A DNA stretch of 64,000 bases from Azotosporobacter soli. GTDB taxonomy: Bacteria > Bacillota > Negativicutes > SG130. Shown piece after piece: positions 26,637 through 35,281 of this stretch (within the stretch, counting starts at the first letter, position 1; every line of letters begins with the position of its first letter). Position numbers and translations under genes: made by a program. The stretch spans positions 114,938 to 178,937 of the forward strand of contig NZ_JAUAOA010000005.1 of the NCBI RefSeq assembly GCF_030542965.1. The letters run 5' to 3'. The notes beneath the pieces are model-generated. The model made no database searches, was not told the DNA's origin, and saw only the letters and a list, made by a program, of their open reading frames with translations.

Positions 26637-26702
26637 ATAGCACCTCTAGTTATTGATCTATCTTATGCCTTGACTATTTTTTCGACAATTGCAACTTAAA
26701 CA

Positions 26703-27734
26703 TTAGAGCAACTTTTGCTCAATCATCGATTCTGCAATCTGCAATGCATTAAGCGCGGCGCCTTTACGAATTTGATCACCGACTACCCAGAGATTGAGTC
26801 CGTTGGCAATCGAGTCATCTTTGCGGATACGCCCGACAAAGACTTCATCACGTCCGGACGTAAAAAGAGGCATTGGATATTCCATCTCTGCAGGATCATC
26901 CTGCACTACGACGCCGGGAAATTCCGCCAGCAATTTCTTTGCTTCCTCCACTTCGATCGCTTTTTCGAATTCAATATTCACCGATTCTGAGTGGCTGCGA
27001 TAAACCGGCACTCGAATCGTAGTCGCAGTGATGGCCAGATTTTTTTCATTTAAAATCTTACGCGTTTCGTTTACCATTTTCATTTCTTCTTTAGTATAGC
27101 CACTTTCGAGAAAAACGTCTATCTGCGGAATCAAATTGAAAGCAATTTGATAGTGCTTATCCAGGCTAGCGCTAGGCAATATCTTTGCTTCGACTGCTTC
27201 TTTTCGCACCGTTGCCGCCGTTTGCTGCTCAAGTTCCTCAATGCCTTCTTTGCCCGCCCCCGACACGGCCTGATAAGTCGAAACCACAACACGTTTGATA
27301 ATCCCCCTATCGTGCAATGGTTTTAGCGCCATGACCATAATGATCGTCGAACAGTTTGGATTGGCAATAATGCCTTTATGTTCGCGCAACGCTTCCGGAT
27401 TCACTTCCGGCACCACCAACGGGACTTGCGGATCCATGCGAAACGCACTGGAGTTGTCGATGACTACCGCGCCATGACGAACGGCTGCCGGTGCAAATAC
27501 AGTACTGGCTGAACCGCCCGCGAAGAGTGCGATCTCAACGCCAGCAAACGAATCGTCGGTTGTTTCTTCTACTGTGTAAGTCTTGCCCATAAAATCGATT
27601 TTTCGGCCAGCCGAGCGTTTGGACGCCAACAATTTCAATTCGGCAAAAGGAAATTTTCGCTCTTGGATCAGCTCGAGAAACTCCTGACCAACCGCTCCCG
27701 TCGCACCGACAATCGCTACATTATACTTTTTCAT
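26703..27734 (-). CDS. asd: Aspartate-semialdehyde dehydrogenase
   Basis: Asd reduces aspartyl phosphate to the semialdehyde with NADPH. The 343-aa protein has the nucleotide motif GATGAVGQEFLELI at the N-terminus, the catalytic cysteine in IIANPNCSTIIMVM, and a QAVSGAGKEG loop, followed by the late GDQIRKGAALNALQIAE typical of the family. The ATG starts right after dapB, with AAGGGGCG as ribosome binding site inside the dapB end. It belongs to the dapB-asd-dapG-dapA operon. Confidence 0.97.
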   Translation of the reverse strand: MKKYNVAIVGATGAVGQEFLELIQERKFPFAELKLLASKRSAGRKIDFMGKTYTVEETTDDSFAGVEIALFAGGSASTVFAPAAVRHGAVVIDNSSAFRMDPQVPLVVPEVNPEALREHKGIIANPNCSTIIMVMALKPLHDRGIIKRVVVSTYQAVSGAGKEGIEELEQQTAATVRKEAVEAKILPSASLDKHYQIAFNLIPQIDVFLESGYTKEEMKMVNETRKILNEKNLAITATTIRVPVYRSHSESVNIEFEKAIEVEEAKKLLAEFPGVVVQDDPAEMEYPMPLFTSGRDEVFVGRIRKDDSIANGLNLWVVGDQIRKGAALNALQIAESMIEQKLL

Positions 27735-27736
27735 TC

Positions 27737-28543
27737 TTATTCGCCCCTTATCGCCATTATTTTATCTAAACCATGGACAAGTCCTGTAAATTGCATGATG
27801 CTTTTGCAAGCAAGAACGACGCCCGGCATAAATGATTCGCGTGAAATTGAGTCATGCCGTATCGTCAACGTTTGTCCGAGTCCACCGAAGATAACTTCTT
27901 CGTGCGCGACATACCCAGGCAAACGCACGCTATGCAGCCGTATTCCTTCATAATCAGCGCCGCGCGCACCGGAAATCTTTTCCTCTTCATCGGGATGCCC
28001 CTGCGCCAACTTACCTCGGATAGCAGCCAGTTTTTCAGCCGTATGCAACGCCGTGCCCGAAGGCGCATCCAATTTTTGATCGTGATGCAATTCGATGATT
28101 TCAACCTGCGGAAAAAAACGCACCGCCTGTTCGGCCAGTTGCATCAGCAAAATGGCTCCGATGGCAAAGTTCGGTGCAATCAAAGCCGCTATCCCCTGTG
28201 CACGACACAAGTCGTCGATTTCCTTCAAGTCGTTTTCGCTCAATCCCGTCGTACCGACGACCGGATACACCTTATGCGCTGTCGCAGTACGGATATTATT
28301 CATCACCGATTGCGGAACAGTAAAGTCGACGACAACATCGGCCGCATTGCGTTTCAGCGTAGTTTCCAACTCCCGGTCAACCGTGATGCCAATTGAGCCA
28401 AGTCCTGCGCATTCGCCAATGTCTTGTCCCTTTCCGTTTAAGTCGACTGCACCAGCCAAAACAAGCCCATCGGCTTGTTGAACGGCTTTAACCACTTCAC
28501 GACCCATCTTTCCCAACGCGCCGCATACCACAACTTTAATCAT
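27737..28543 (-). CDS. dapB: 4-hydroxy-tetrahydrodipicolinate reductase
   Basis: DapB reduces the DapA product with NAD(P)H. From ATG 28543 it is 268 aa, standard for the family. It has VVVCGALGKMGREVV (Rossmann motif), the VVDFTVP strand, VGTTGLSENDL, and the catalytic loop EIIELHHDQKLDAPSGTA. A longer frame reaching 28618 runs through the lysine-attenuator hairpin and is rejected; a GGGGTG ribosome binding site precedes the chosen ATG. Being first after the riboswitch, it leads the lysine operon. Confidence 0.97.
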   Translation of the reverse strand: MIKVVVCGALGKMGREVVKAVQQADGLVLAGAVDLNGKGQDIGECAGLGSIGITVDRELETTLKRNAADVVVDFTVPQSVMNNIRTATAHKVYPVVGTTGLSENDLKEIDDLCRAQGIAALIAPNFAIGAILLMQLAEQAVRFFPQVEIIELHHDQKLDAPSGTALHTAEKLAAIRGKLAQGHPDEEEKISGARGADYEGIRLHSVRLPGYVAHEEVIFGGLGQTLTIRHDSISRESFMPGVVLACKSIMQFTGLVHGLDKIMAIRGE

Positions 28544-28565
28544 TTTCACTACACCCCTTATTTTT

Positions 28566-28607
28566 AAAATAGAAAACACCCGACGAGTCCAAAATCTCAT
28601 CAGGTGT
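28566..28607 (-). terminator. Attenuator terminator of the lysine riboswitch
   Basis: ACACCTGATGAG and CTCGTCGGGTGT form a 12-bp stem (28576-28607) with a 7-8 nt loop, followed by TTTTCTATTTT. It lies between the aptamer and dapB and would stop transcription when lysine is bound. Part of its 5' arm (TGATGAG) can be engaged by an alternative pairing with aptamer bases such as CTCATC (28659-28664). Confidence 0.85.
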
Positions 28608-28658
28608 CTAATAGACAACGGCTAAGGCAATAACAAACAAACTGTTTGCCACGTCTTA

Positions 28659-28832
28659 GATGAGATAGCACTCCACCGAAAGCAAGCTTTCAATGACAGT
28701 CTTATACTTATTCAGTACAAGCCCAGCAATATATTTCGGCCATACATTGCTTCGGCAAAGCACCCTTTCTCCTCAGATCTTCGATTCCACTCTCCCTGAA
28801 GGTACTATTGAGCTCCGCGCCTCTATTCCATC
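28659..28832 (-). ncRNA. Lysine riboswitch (L box)
   Basis: The minus-strand leader of dapB has the conserved lysine-riboswitch pieces in order: AATAGAGGCGCGG, CTCAATAGTA, GGAGAAAGGG, TTTGCCGAAGCAA, TTGCTGGGC, TACTGAATAAGTA, AGACTGTCA, and GGAGTGCTATCTCATC. The ends pair as P1 (GATGGAATAG with CTATCTCATC). It resembles the B. subtilis lysC leader closely. With the attenuator behind it and a promoter in front, it should switch off dapB-asd-dapG-dapA when lysine is plentiful. This accounts for most of the gene-free 28544-28919 stretch. Confidence 0.96.
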
Positions 28833-28866
28833 CTACGAGGATGCGTCTTATGTTTAGTTAAAACAT

Positions 28867-28895
28867 ATTTTATCTAATTCCATGCGCGGTGTCAA
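28867..28895 (-). promoter_or_regulatory. Sigma-A type promoter of the lysine riboswitch operon
   Basis: TTGACA (28890-28895 on the minus strand) and TAAAAT (28867-28872) are separated by 17 bp. Transcription would start about 30 nt before the aptamer. Confidence 0.82.
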
Positions 28896-28919
28896 GTTTT
28901 CTCATTTATATTTGCCGCT

Positions 28920-29369
28920 TTATTCTCCGGTACTGCCAAAACCGCCGATTCGTTGCGTTCCTGATTCCTCTTCCTGATCTACACAGAGATATTTATAAAA
29001 AACGCCCTGTGCAATTCTCGTCCCCGCCTCAATCGTAACCGCCTCGGTGCCATGGTTAACAATCGCAATCATGATATGCCCTTCATTATCCGGGTTGTCA
29101 TAATAATCACAGTCGATGATGCCCTGTCCGTTGATTAAGCTCAACATATGCCGTAAAGCCAGACCCGAACGGATATGAATGCCAAGGTATTCATCGTTTT
29201 GCATATAAGCTTTGATTCCAGTGGGTACGAGCGTGACTTTTCCCGGCAACAACTCTACCGTTTTTGCAGCGGAAAAATCGTAGCCGGCACTACGCATCGT
29301 CTTACGTTTCGGCAATTTAAGACCTTGGTCTTGGTATGCGCCGATAAATTTAAAACCCCGTAAATTCAT
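28920..29369 (-). CDS. dut: dUTP diphosphatase
   Basis: Dut hydrolyses dUTP to dUMP and pyrophosphate, keeping uracil out of DNA and supplying thymidylate synthesis. The 149-aa trimeric type has the family motifs: AGYDFSAAKT (motif 1), HIRSGLALRH (2), GIIDCDYYDN (3), TRIAQGVFYK (4) and the C-terminal RIGGFGSTGE (5). The ATG lies inside the last codons of the M16 peptidase gene (20-bp overlap) with GGAGTG as ribosome binding site, so the two genes are coupled. No terminator is obvious before the lysine promoter. Confidence 0.95.
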   Translation of the reverse strand: MNLRGFKFIGAYQDQGLKLPKRKTMRSAGYDFSAAKTVELLPGKVTLVPTGIKAYMQNDEYLGIHIRSGLALRHMLSLINGQGIIDCDYYDNPDNEGHIMIAIVNHGTEAVTIEAGTRIAQGVFYKYLCVDQEEESGTQRIGGFGSTGE

Positions 29370-30606
29370 AGGTCACTCCTTCACGCTGCGGCCCGAGTAC
29401 GGTTAAACATATTTGTCCGGCACAAAATAGTCCGTTAATCATTTTTTGCAATGACTCGCAAGTAACCGCGTCAATTTTATTCACGACTTCTTCAAGCGTC
29501 ACATATTTTCCCATTATGATTTCTAGTTTTCCAAGACGTGACATCCGGCTACTTGAACTTTCCAAGCCTAAAAGCAAATTTCCTTTTAACTGCTCCTTCG
29601 CCTTTAAGAGTTCAGATTTTGAAATGCCATTCGTGCGCAGTTCCTCGAGCGTCGCTTTGATAACACGCAATACTTCTTGACCGTTTTCGGGACGCGTACC
29701 TGCATAAATGCCAAATAAGCCTGCGTCGCTATAATTGGTCTGATACGAATAAACCGAATAAGCCAGTCCCATTTCTTCTCGGATTGTTTGGAAAAGACGC
29801 GAACTGATGCCGCCGCCTAAAATGTTATTCAAAATGTGCAACGTATAAATTTCTGGCGACCCTTGCGGCAATCCCGGCGTGCTTAAACAAATATGCGTTT
29901 GCTCGATCGCTTTTTCATGAAAACTGGTTCCATTTTGAAAAAGCGGCGCCGGGCAACGTCCGGTCTCATGTGTTACAGTCGGCGATAAACAGAGTGACTC
30001 CTCAAGCATCGTCTTTAATGCTTCATGCGTCAAATTTCCTGCCGCCGCAATCACGATATTCTCCGGTCGATAATATGCATCATAATAAGCGCGCAGTTTT
30101 TCTTGATCGAATGCATCAACAGTTTGCAGCGTGCCTAATATTTTTCGCCCTAACGTATGCTCTGGCCAGACACGTTCCATATGCAAATCATGCACCAGCT
30201 CATCCGGCGTATCTTCATACATATGGATTTCTTCTTTGACAACTTCCCGTTCTTTTGCAATATCCGTTTCAGAAAAATCGGCCCGGAGCAACATATCGCT
30301 TAAAACATCGACCGCTAATGCAAGATGAGAGTCCACCATCTTTAAATAATAACAAGTATGTTCCTTGGCCGTAAAAGCATTGATTTGTCCGCCGACCGAA
30401 TCAATCGTTTCCGCAATTTCCTTCGCTGAACGCTTTTTCGTCCCCTTGAACATCATATGTTCCATAAAATGCGATATTCCCTGATTTTCAATCGTTTCAA
30501 ATCTAGAGCCCGCTTTAATCCAGGCACCTAAAGAAATGGATTTAACGTAGGGAATTGTTTCCGTCACCAGAACAATTCCGTTAGGCAAGACTGATTTTTG
30601 GTACAT
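29350..30606 (-). CDS. M16 family zinc peptidase (YmxG/MlpA type)
   Basis: From ATG 30606 the product is 418 aa. It carries the inverted zinc motif HFMEHMMFKG (HxxEH), the downstream Glu in the KEREVVKEEIHMYEDTPDE region, and the M16 C-terminal domain with GGGISSRLFQTIREEMGLAYSV in two parts. It resembles the MlpA/YmxG protein encoded after pnp in B. subtilis. Its substrate is unknown; processing-peptidase-like roles are inferred only. A GAGGGAG ribosome binding site precedes the start. It overlaps dut by 20 bp. Confidence 0.9.
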   Translation of the reverse strand: MYQKSVLPNGIVLVTETIPYVKSISLGAWIKAGSRFETIENQGISHFMEHMMFKGTKKRSAKEIAETIDSVGGQINAFTAKEHTCYYLKMVDSHLALAVDVLSDMLLRADFSETDIAKEREVVKEEIHMYEDTPDELVHDLHMERVWPEHTLGRKILGTLQTVDAFDQEKLRAYYDAYYRPENIVIAAAGNLTHEALKTMLEESLCLSPTVTHETGRCPAPLFQNGTSFHEKAIEQTHICLSTPGLPQGSPEIYTLHILNNILGGGISSRLFQTIREEMGLAYSVYSYQTNYSDAGLFGIYAGTRPENGQEVLRVIKATLEELRTNGISKSELLKAKEQLKGNLLLGLESSSSRMSRLGKLEIIMGKYVTLEEVVNKIDAVTCESLQKMINGLFCAGQICLTVLGPQREGVTYEFTGF

Positions 30607-30723
30607 GCTAAGCGCTCCCTCGTAGACTGATTTCAAACTTCGCTATAAGAACGGTTCGCGACGCAATAGAAAAACCCCTGCTCACAACAGAATCACAAAT
30701 AGTAGCATTTCCTTTTGCAGTCT

Positions 30724-30777
30724 AAAAAGGCTGTCCCTGACAAGCGGATAAACGCCCATCTCGAGACAGCCCTTTTT
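30724..30777 (-). terminator. Intrinsic terminator after pnp
   Basis: AAGGGCTGTCTC and GGGACAGCCTTTTT pair as the base of a long hairpin, with an inner GGGCGT/GCGGA-type pairing. A run of T follows on the minus strand, and a run of A on the other side makes it look bidirectional. Confidence 0.8.
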
Positions 30778-30789
30778 CATAAGTCCCTA

Positions 30790-32895
30790 TTAATTAGCCG
30801 CTTCAGGCTTCTTTTCGCCTTCGACCGGCAGCAAGTCTTTTCTTGACAAGTTCACACGGCCCTGACGATCCACTTCGCTGACCTTAACCGTTATAACATC
30901 GCCAACACTAACGACATCTTCAACTTTGGCAACACGTTCACGCGCCAACTGCGAAATATGAACCAGGCCTTCTTTACCCGGCAGGATTTCGACAAATGCG
31001 CCAAACGCCATCAGCCGCGTCACTTTACCGGTATAAATACCGCCAACTTCTACTTCACGTACCAAATCTTCAATGATCTTGATGGCTTTCTGACCGGCTT
31101 CGACAGTGACTGCTGCAATGAAAATATTGCCGTCATCTTCGATGTCAATCTTAACGCCAGTTTCGTCAATGATTTTTTTGATGATTTTGCCGCCTGGTCC
31201 AATAACGTCGCGAATTTTATCCGGATGAATTTTCATTGTGATGATGCGCGGCGCATAAGGAGACAATTCTGCACGAGGCTTATCAATGACCGCAAGCATC
31301 TTATCCAGGATATGCTTGCGCCCACGTTTCGCCTGTGCCAGTGCCGCGCCAAGAATTTCCCGCGTAATACCGGCAATCTTGATATCCATTTGAATCGCCG
31401 TGATACCATTGTCAGTACCCGCAACCTTGAAATCCATGTCGCCCAGCGCATCTTCCAACCCCTGAATATCCGTCAAAATCGAAAAGTGATCGCCGTCTTT
31501 GACGAGGCCCATCGCAACGCCGGATACAGGACGAATAATAGGTACGCCAGCATCCATCAAGGAAAGCGTACTGCCGCAAACACTGCCCATTGAGCTCGAA
31601 CCATTCGATTCGATAACTTCAGATACAAGACGAAGGGTATACGGAAAGTCAATTTCGGACGGAATTACCGGGACCAACGCACGCTCAGCTAATGCGCCAT
31701 GCCCAATTTCTCTGCGTCCCGGCGAGCGCATCGGACGAGTTTCGCCTACGCTGTAGGGGGGAAAGTTATAATGATGCATATAACGTTTCGAATCTTCGAC
31801 GCCCAAGCCGTCAAGGATTTGTTCATCGCCAATCGCACCAAGCGTTGTAATGGTCAGAACCTGCGTTTGGCCGCGCGTGAACAAGCCCGAACCATGCGTT
31901 CTCGCAAGCAAGCCCGCCTCGCAAGCAATCGGTCTGACTTCTTCAAGTTCGCGTCCATCCGGACGAATTTTATCCACCGTAATCATCTTACGGACAATTT
32001 CCTTAAGAACCTTTTGCACCATGTTCTTTACGTCTTTACCATTATCCGGGTACAACGTCGCAAAATGTTCCACCACAGCCGCTTTAGCGGCTTGGGTTTC
32101 TTCTTCACGCTTTTGTTTATCCGGATTGCTGACAGCTTGACGCAACAAATCGGTTGCATACGCTCTGACAGCCGTGTTAATTTCTTCCGGCACTTCATAC
32201 AAAGCAATCGTACGTTTCGTTTTGCCAATTTGCTCGACGATTTTCGTTTGAAATTCGATGATCTCCTTAATGACATCATGGCCATGAATGATCGCGGCTA
32301 AGACCGTTTCTTCGGACAGCTCATTGGCACCCGCTTCTACCATCATGACAGCATCTTTACTGCCGGCTACGACCAAGTTGAGTTGGCTTTCATCCTGCTG
32401 CGCCACTGTCGGATTAATGATAAACTCACCATCAATCAAACCAACGCGCACCCCCGCAATCGGGCCATTAAACGGCACATCCGAAATGGATAATGCGCAC
32501 GAAGCGCCAATCATCGCTGTTACATCCGGTGAGTTATCCTGATCAACCGAAAGAACCGTTGCAATAACTTGTACATCATTGCGGAATCCGTCAGGAAACA
32601 GCGGACGAATCGGACGATCGATCAAACGGCTGGCCAATACGGCCGCTTCGCTAGGACGTCCCTCCCGTTTGATGAAGCCGCCCGGAATTTTACCGACTGC
32701 ATAAAGACGTTCTTCGTAATCAACCGTCAGCGGGAAGAAATCAATTCCTTCACGCGGTTGTGCCGAGCCAGTAGCTGCTACAATCACGGCGGTGTCACCA
32801 TACTTAATCAAAACCGAACCGCCAGCTTGTTTAGCCATTTTACCCGATTCGATCGTAAGCTCCCTGCCGCCGACCTTCATAGAGAAAGAATGCAT
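30790..32895 (-). CDS. pnp: Polyribonucleotide nucleotidyltransferase (PNPase)
   Basis: PNPase degrades RNA 3' to 5' by phosphorolysis. The 701-aa protein has two RNase PH domains joined by a helical domain, with the conserved [44 protein letters not shown], and LMDAGVPI in order. A KH domain has [18 protein letters not shown], and the S1 domain has [20 protein letters not shown] in its first strand. The ATG has a GAGGAGG ribosome binding site. It follows rpsO as in most bacteria, with the rpsO terminator in between. Confidence 0.98.
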   Translation of the reverse strand: MHSFSMKVGGRELTIESGKMAKQAGGSVLIKYGDTAVIVAATGSAQPREGIDFFPLTVDYEERLYAVGKIPGGFIKREGRPSEAAVLASRLIDRPIRPLFPDGFRNDVQVIATVLSVDQDNSPDVTAMIGASCALSISDVPFNGPIAGVRVGLIDGEFIINPTVAQQDESQLNLVVAGSKDAVMMVEAGANELSEETVLAAIIHGHDVIKEIIEFQTKIVEQIGKTKRTIALYEVPEEINTAVRAYATDLLRQAVSNPDKQKREEETQAAKAAVVEHFATLYPDNGKDVKNMVQKVLKEIVRKMITVDKIRPDGRELEEVRPIACEAGLLARTHGSGLFTRGQTQVLTITTLGAIGDEQILDGLGVEDSKRYMHHYNFPPYSVGETRPMRSPGRREIGHGALAERALVPVIPSEIDFPYTLRLVSEVIESNGSSSMGSVCGSTLSLMDAGVPIIRPVSGVAMGLVKDGDHFSILTDIQGLEDALGDMDFKVAGTDNGITAIQMDIKIAGITREILGAALAQAKRGRKHILDKMLAVIDKPRAELSPYAPRIITMKIHPDKIRDVIGPGGKIIKKIIDETGVKIDIEDDGNIFIAAVTVEAGQKAIKIIEDLVREVEVGGIYTGKVTRLMAFGAFVEILPGKEGLVHISQLARERVAKVEDVVSVGDVITVKVSEVDRQGRVNLSRKDLLPVEGEKKPEAAN

Positions 32896-32994
32896 ATTGA
32901 GTTGTCCTCCTCTTTCTATTTAACCCTTTTTTTATTCACAATTTTTGTTTGTTCGACATAAAAGACTTATTTCCTGTTAACCTCTATCAAGATA

Positions 32995-33024
32995 AAATAA
33001 AAAAAGCGGGAAACCCCGCCTTTT
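32995..33024 (-). terminator. Intrinsic terminator after rpsO
   Basis: GCGGG/CCCGC with an A-rich 5' flank and a run of seven T forms a classic terminator that begins directly after the rpsO stop codon. Some read-through into pnp is common for this gene pair. Confidence 0.88.
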
Positions 33025-33291
33025 TTATTTTCTGAGATTCAGTTTCTCAAGAATCGTACGATAACGTTCCAAACCATTTGCTTTCAGATAGTTCAGCAGA
33101 TTTCTGCGCTGACCAACCATCTTCAACAGACCGCGTCTGGAATGATGATCTTTCTTATGCATTTTTAAGTGCTCGGTTAAATAATTAATCCGTTCAGTCA
33201 AAATAGCAATTTGTACTTCCGGAGATCCGGTATCGCTTTCATGGACGCGATATTGTTGAATCAGTTCTTGTTTACGTTCTAAAGTAATCAT
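33025..33291 (-). CDS. rpsO: Ribosomal protein uS15
   Basis: This 88-aa small-subunit protein binds 16S rRNA early in assembly at the helix 20-22 junction. Family motifs are [20 protein letters not shown], the [15 protein letters not shown] stretch and a C-terminal [20 protein letters not shown]. The start ATG has an AGAGGAGG ribosome binding site. A leader of about 95 nt with hairpins precedes it and may carry the usual S15 feedback site. Confidence 0.98.
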   Translation of the reverse strand: MITLERKQELIQQYRVHESDTGSPEVQIAILTERINYLTEHLKMHKKDHHSRRGLLKMVGQRRNLLNYLKANGLERYRTILEKLNLRK

Positions 33292-33295
33292 TAGG

Positions 33296-33385
33296 TACCT
33301 CCTCTTATAATATCCCCATTAGCCAAGACAATCGTCGGAGTTGTCGATAATCCTCGCCACGGTTGATTAGGGATCACGTCCCCAC
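33296..33385 (-). promoter_or_regulatory. Structured leader of rpsO, candidate S15 feedback element
   Basis: Between the promoter and the ribosome binding site, the minus strand holds GGGGACGTGATCCC (short hairpin), GACAAC...TTGTC (second hairpin, around 33320-33345) and TTGGCTAATGGGG near the ribosome binding site. S15 represses its own translation through leader RNA in several bacteria with different structures. The assignment here rests on position and foldability only. Confidence 0.4.
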
Positions 33386-33392
33386 TTGCAAT

Positions 33393-33421
33393 ATTTTATC
33401 ATATGGCGTGTAGCTTGTAAA
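33393..33421 (-). promoter_or_regulatory. rpsO: Sigma-A type promoter for rpsO
   Basis: TTTACA (33416-33421 on the minus strand) and TAAAAT (33393-33398) are separated by 17 bp, just after the ribF stop codon. Confidence 0.72.
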
Positions 33422-33429
33422 CAGCATTA

Positions 33430-34365
33430 TCAAATCTTCTGTCTCGAAAAAAATTCTCGTGCCGCTAAGGCATCGTCGCCAATCTGTCGTTTCAATTCCT
33501 CAAGTGAATCGAAGCGTTGCTCACTGCGCAGTCGTTTTAGGAATTTTACATCTACGATCCGTCCATATAAATTCCCTTTAAAATCAAAAATATGCGTTTC
33601 AATCGTCTGATCGCCGTCTTCAAATGTCGGATTCAGTCCAATATTAGTGACGCTATGATAAACAGCCTCTCCAATGACAATCACAGTCACATAAACACCC
33701 TTGTCCGGTAGTACCCGTTGCGGTGCAACCGCCAGATTAGCAGTCGGAAAACCGAGCAGCTTTGCGCCGCGTTTTTTTCCATGCACCACAGTGCCACGCA
33801 CACTGACCGGACGCCCCAAAAAGCGGGCCGCCGTTTCGACATTCCCCTCTAAAACCAAACGACGAATCAATGTACTGCTAACAATCTGCTCATCGATATG
33901 AACGCCGGGATGAATCGACACAGCAAAACCGTATTTTTCGCCTGCTTCCGCAAGAAAATCAGGATTTCCGGAGCTACGGTAGCCAAACGAATAATTCGGC
34001 CCGACCACAACATTCGTCGGCTGCAGATTTTCAACCAGCAGGGCAATGAACTGCTGCGGCGAAAGCTTTAAGAACGCGGCAGTAAAAGGGATCGCCAACA
34101 GCACATCAACGCCAAGCTCACGCAATACTTCCGCCTTCTCTTCCAACGTGGCAATCTGCGGCGGACAACGTGACGGGTCAAGCACCGACAGCGGATGATT
34201 AGTAAAGGTAAAGACAACGCTGGTTCCAGCCACAGATCTGGCCTTTTCCACCGCTTGAGCAATAATTTCCCGGTGTCCGACATGTACACCGTCAAACGTT
34301 CCCAGCGCAACACAAACGCGCGAGAAACGCCCTTGCATCAATTTAATATCATTGATAATTTCCAT
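33430..34365 (-). CDS. ribF: Bifunctional riboflavin kinase / FAD synthetase
   Basis: RibF makes FMN and then FAD. From ATG 34365 the product is 311 aa. The N-terminal nucleotidyltransferase domain has ALGTFDGVHVGHREII and VVGPNYSFGYRSSG; the C-terminal flavokinase domain has VVHGKKRGAKLLGFPTANL and DKGVYV. The start has GAGGG about 8 nt before it. It is the last gene of the rimP-nusA-infB-truB operon, as in B. subtilis (ribC). Confidence 0.96.
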   Translation of the reverse strand: MEIINDIKLMQGRFSRVCVALGTFDGVHVGHREIIAQAVEKARSVAGTSVVFTFTNHPLSVLDPSRCPPQIATLEEKAEVLRELGVDVLLAIPFTAAFLKLSPQQFIALLVENLQPTNVVVGPNYSFGYRSSGNPDFLAEAGEKYGFAVSIHPGVHIDEQIVSSTLIRRLVLEGNVETAARFLGRPVSVRGTVVHGKKRGAKLLGFPTANLAVAPQRVLPDKGVYVTVIVIGEAVYHSVTNIGLNPTFEDGDQTIETHIFDFKGNLYGRIVDVKFLKRLRSEQRFDSLEELKRQIGDDALAAREFFSRQKI

Positions 34366-34402
34366 CGCCAAAACCCTCTCGCACTCGACACTCTTTCATT
34401 TC

Positions 34403-35281
34403 TTAGAAAGATTCCGGAAAGACTTTTTCTGGAATCAGACAGCCGCCTTGCTGCATGTAACGGCCGATGCCAAGCAATCGCTCGTTGGCATAGACACGAC
34501 AAATTGTACCCTCTGTTAGCGCCGCTTCAACGGTGGGGTGTTGCCCCCACGAAAAAGCCCTGCAATCTGTTTCAGATAGATGCAACGCCGGCAGTTCCTG
34601 AATACCCCAATCAAGAGGCAATAAAACCTTCTCAGGATTAGCCGCCACTTCCTCCAGACTCGATGCCTGGGCCACAGAAAATCGTCCTACTCTGGTACGC
34701 ACCAAAAACGTCATGGTTGCCGGACAACCAAGTCTTTCACCGATATCTTCACATAGCGATCGAATGTAAGTTCCTTTTGAACAGGTCACCGAAAAAACAA
34801 ACCTCGTTTCCGCTGGCTGCATCAAGCTAATCGAACTGATATCGATCGTGCGCGCAGGACGCTCTACTTCAATTCCAGCGCGAGCCAGCTCATAGAGCTT
34901 TTTTCCGTCAATCTTGATCGCGGAATACATTGGCGGCACCTGTTGACTACGCCCTAAAAACGACTGTAAAACTTGATTTATTTCCTCGGCCTGCGGCAAC
35001 GAAGCCATTTCTTTTATCATAATGACTGTACCAGTATCATCACCGGTATCGGTCGCATAGCCGAGCGTGAGCTCCGCTCTATATTCTTTGTCGGCAGCCG
35101 TCATATATTCTAAGAGTCGCGTGGCCTTCCCCAGGGCGACTGGCAACACGCCGGCAGCAGCAGGATCAAGCGTCCCTGCATGACCAACCTTCTTCGTCCG
35201 ATATATCCGGCGCAAGCAGGCGACAACATCATGCGATGTCATTCCAGGCGGCTTCAGTATGTTTAAAACGCCGTCTTTCAT
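34403..35281 (-). CDS. truB: tRNA pseudouridine(55) synthase
   Basis: TruB makes pseudouridine 55 in the T-loop of tRNAs. The 292-aa protein has ILKPPGMTSHDVV, the catalytic-Asp motif KVGHAGTLDPAAAGVLPVAL, and GTYIRSLCEDIGERLG. A C-terminal PUA-like part follows. The ATG overlaps the nrnA stop by 4 bp (ATGA) and uses AAGGAG as ribosome binding site. Confidence 0.97.
   Translation of the reverse strand: MKDGVLNILKPPGMTSHDVVACLRRIYRTKKVGHAGTLDPAAAGVLPVALGKATRLLEYMTAADKEYRAELTLGYATDTGDDTGTVIMIKEMASLPQAEEINQVLQSFLGRSQQVPPMYSAIKIDGKKLYELARAGIEVERPARTIDISSISLMQPAETRFVFSVTCSKGTYIRSLCEDIGERLGCPATMTFLVRTRVGRFSVAQASSLEEVAANPEKVLLPLDWGIQELPALHLSETDCRAFSWGQHPTVEAALTEGTICRVYANERLLGIGRYMQQGGCLIPEKVFPESF

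Noticed and set aside
28544..28618. N-terminal extension of dapB
   Set aside because: It would be translated from the attenuator region of the lysine riboswitch; the conserved DapB N-terminus begins at 28543.
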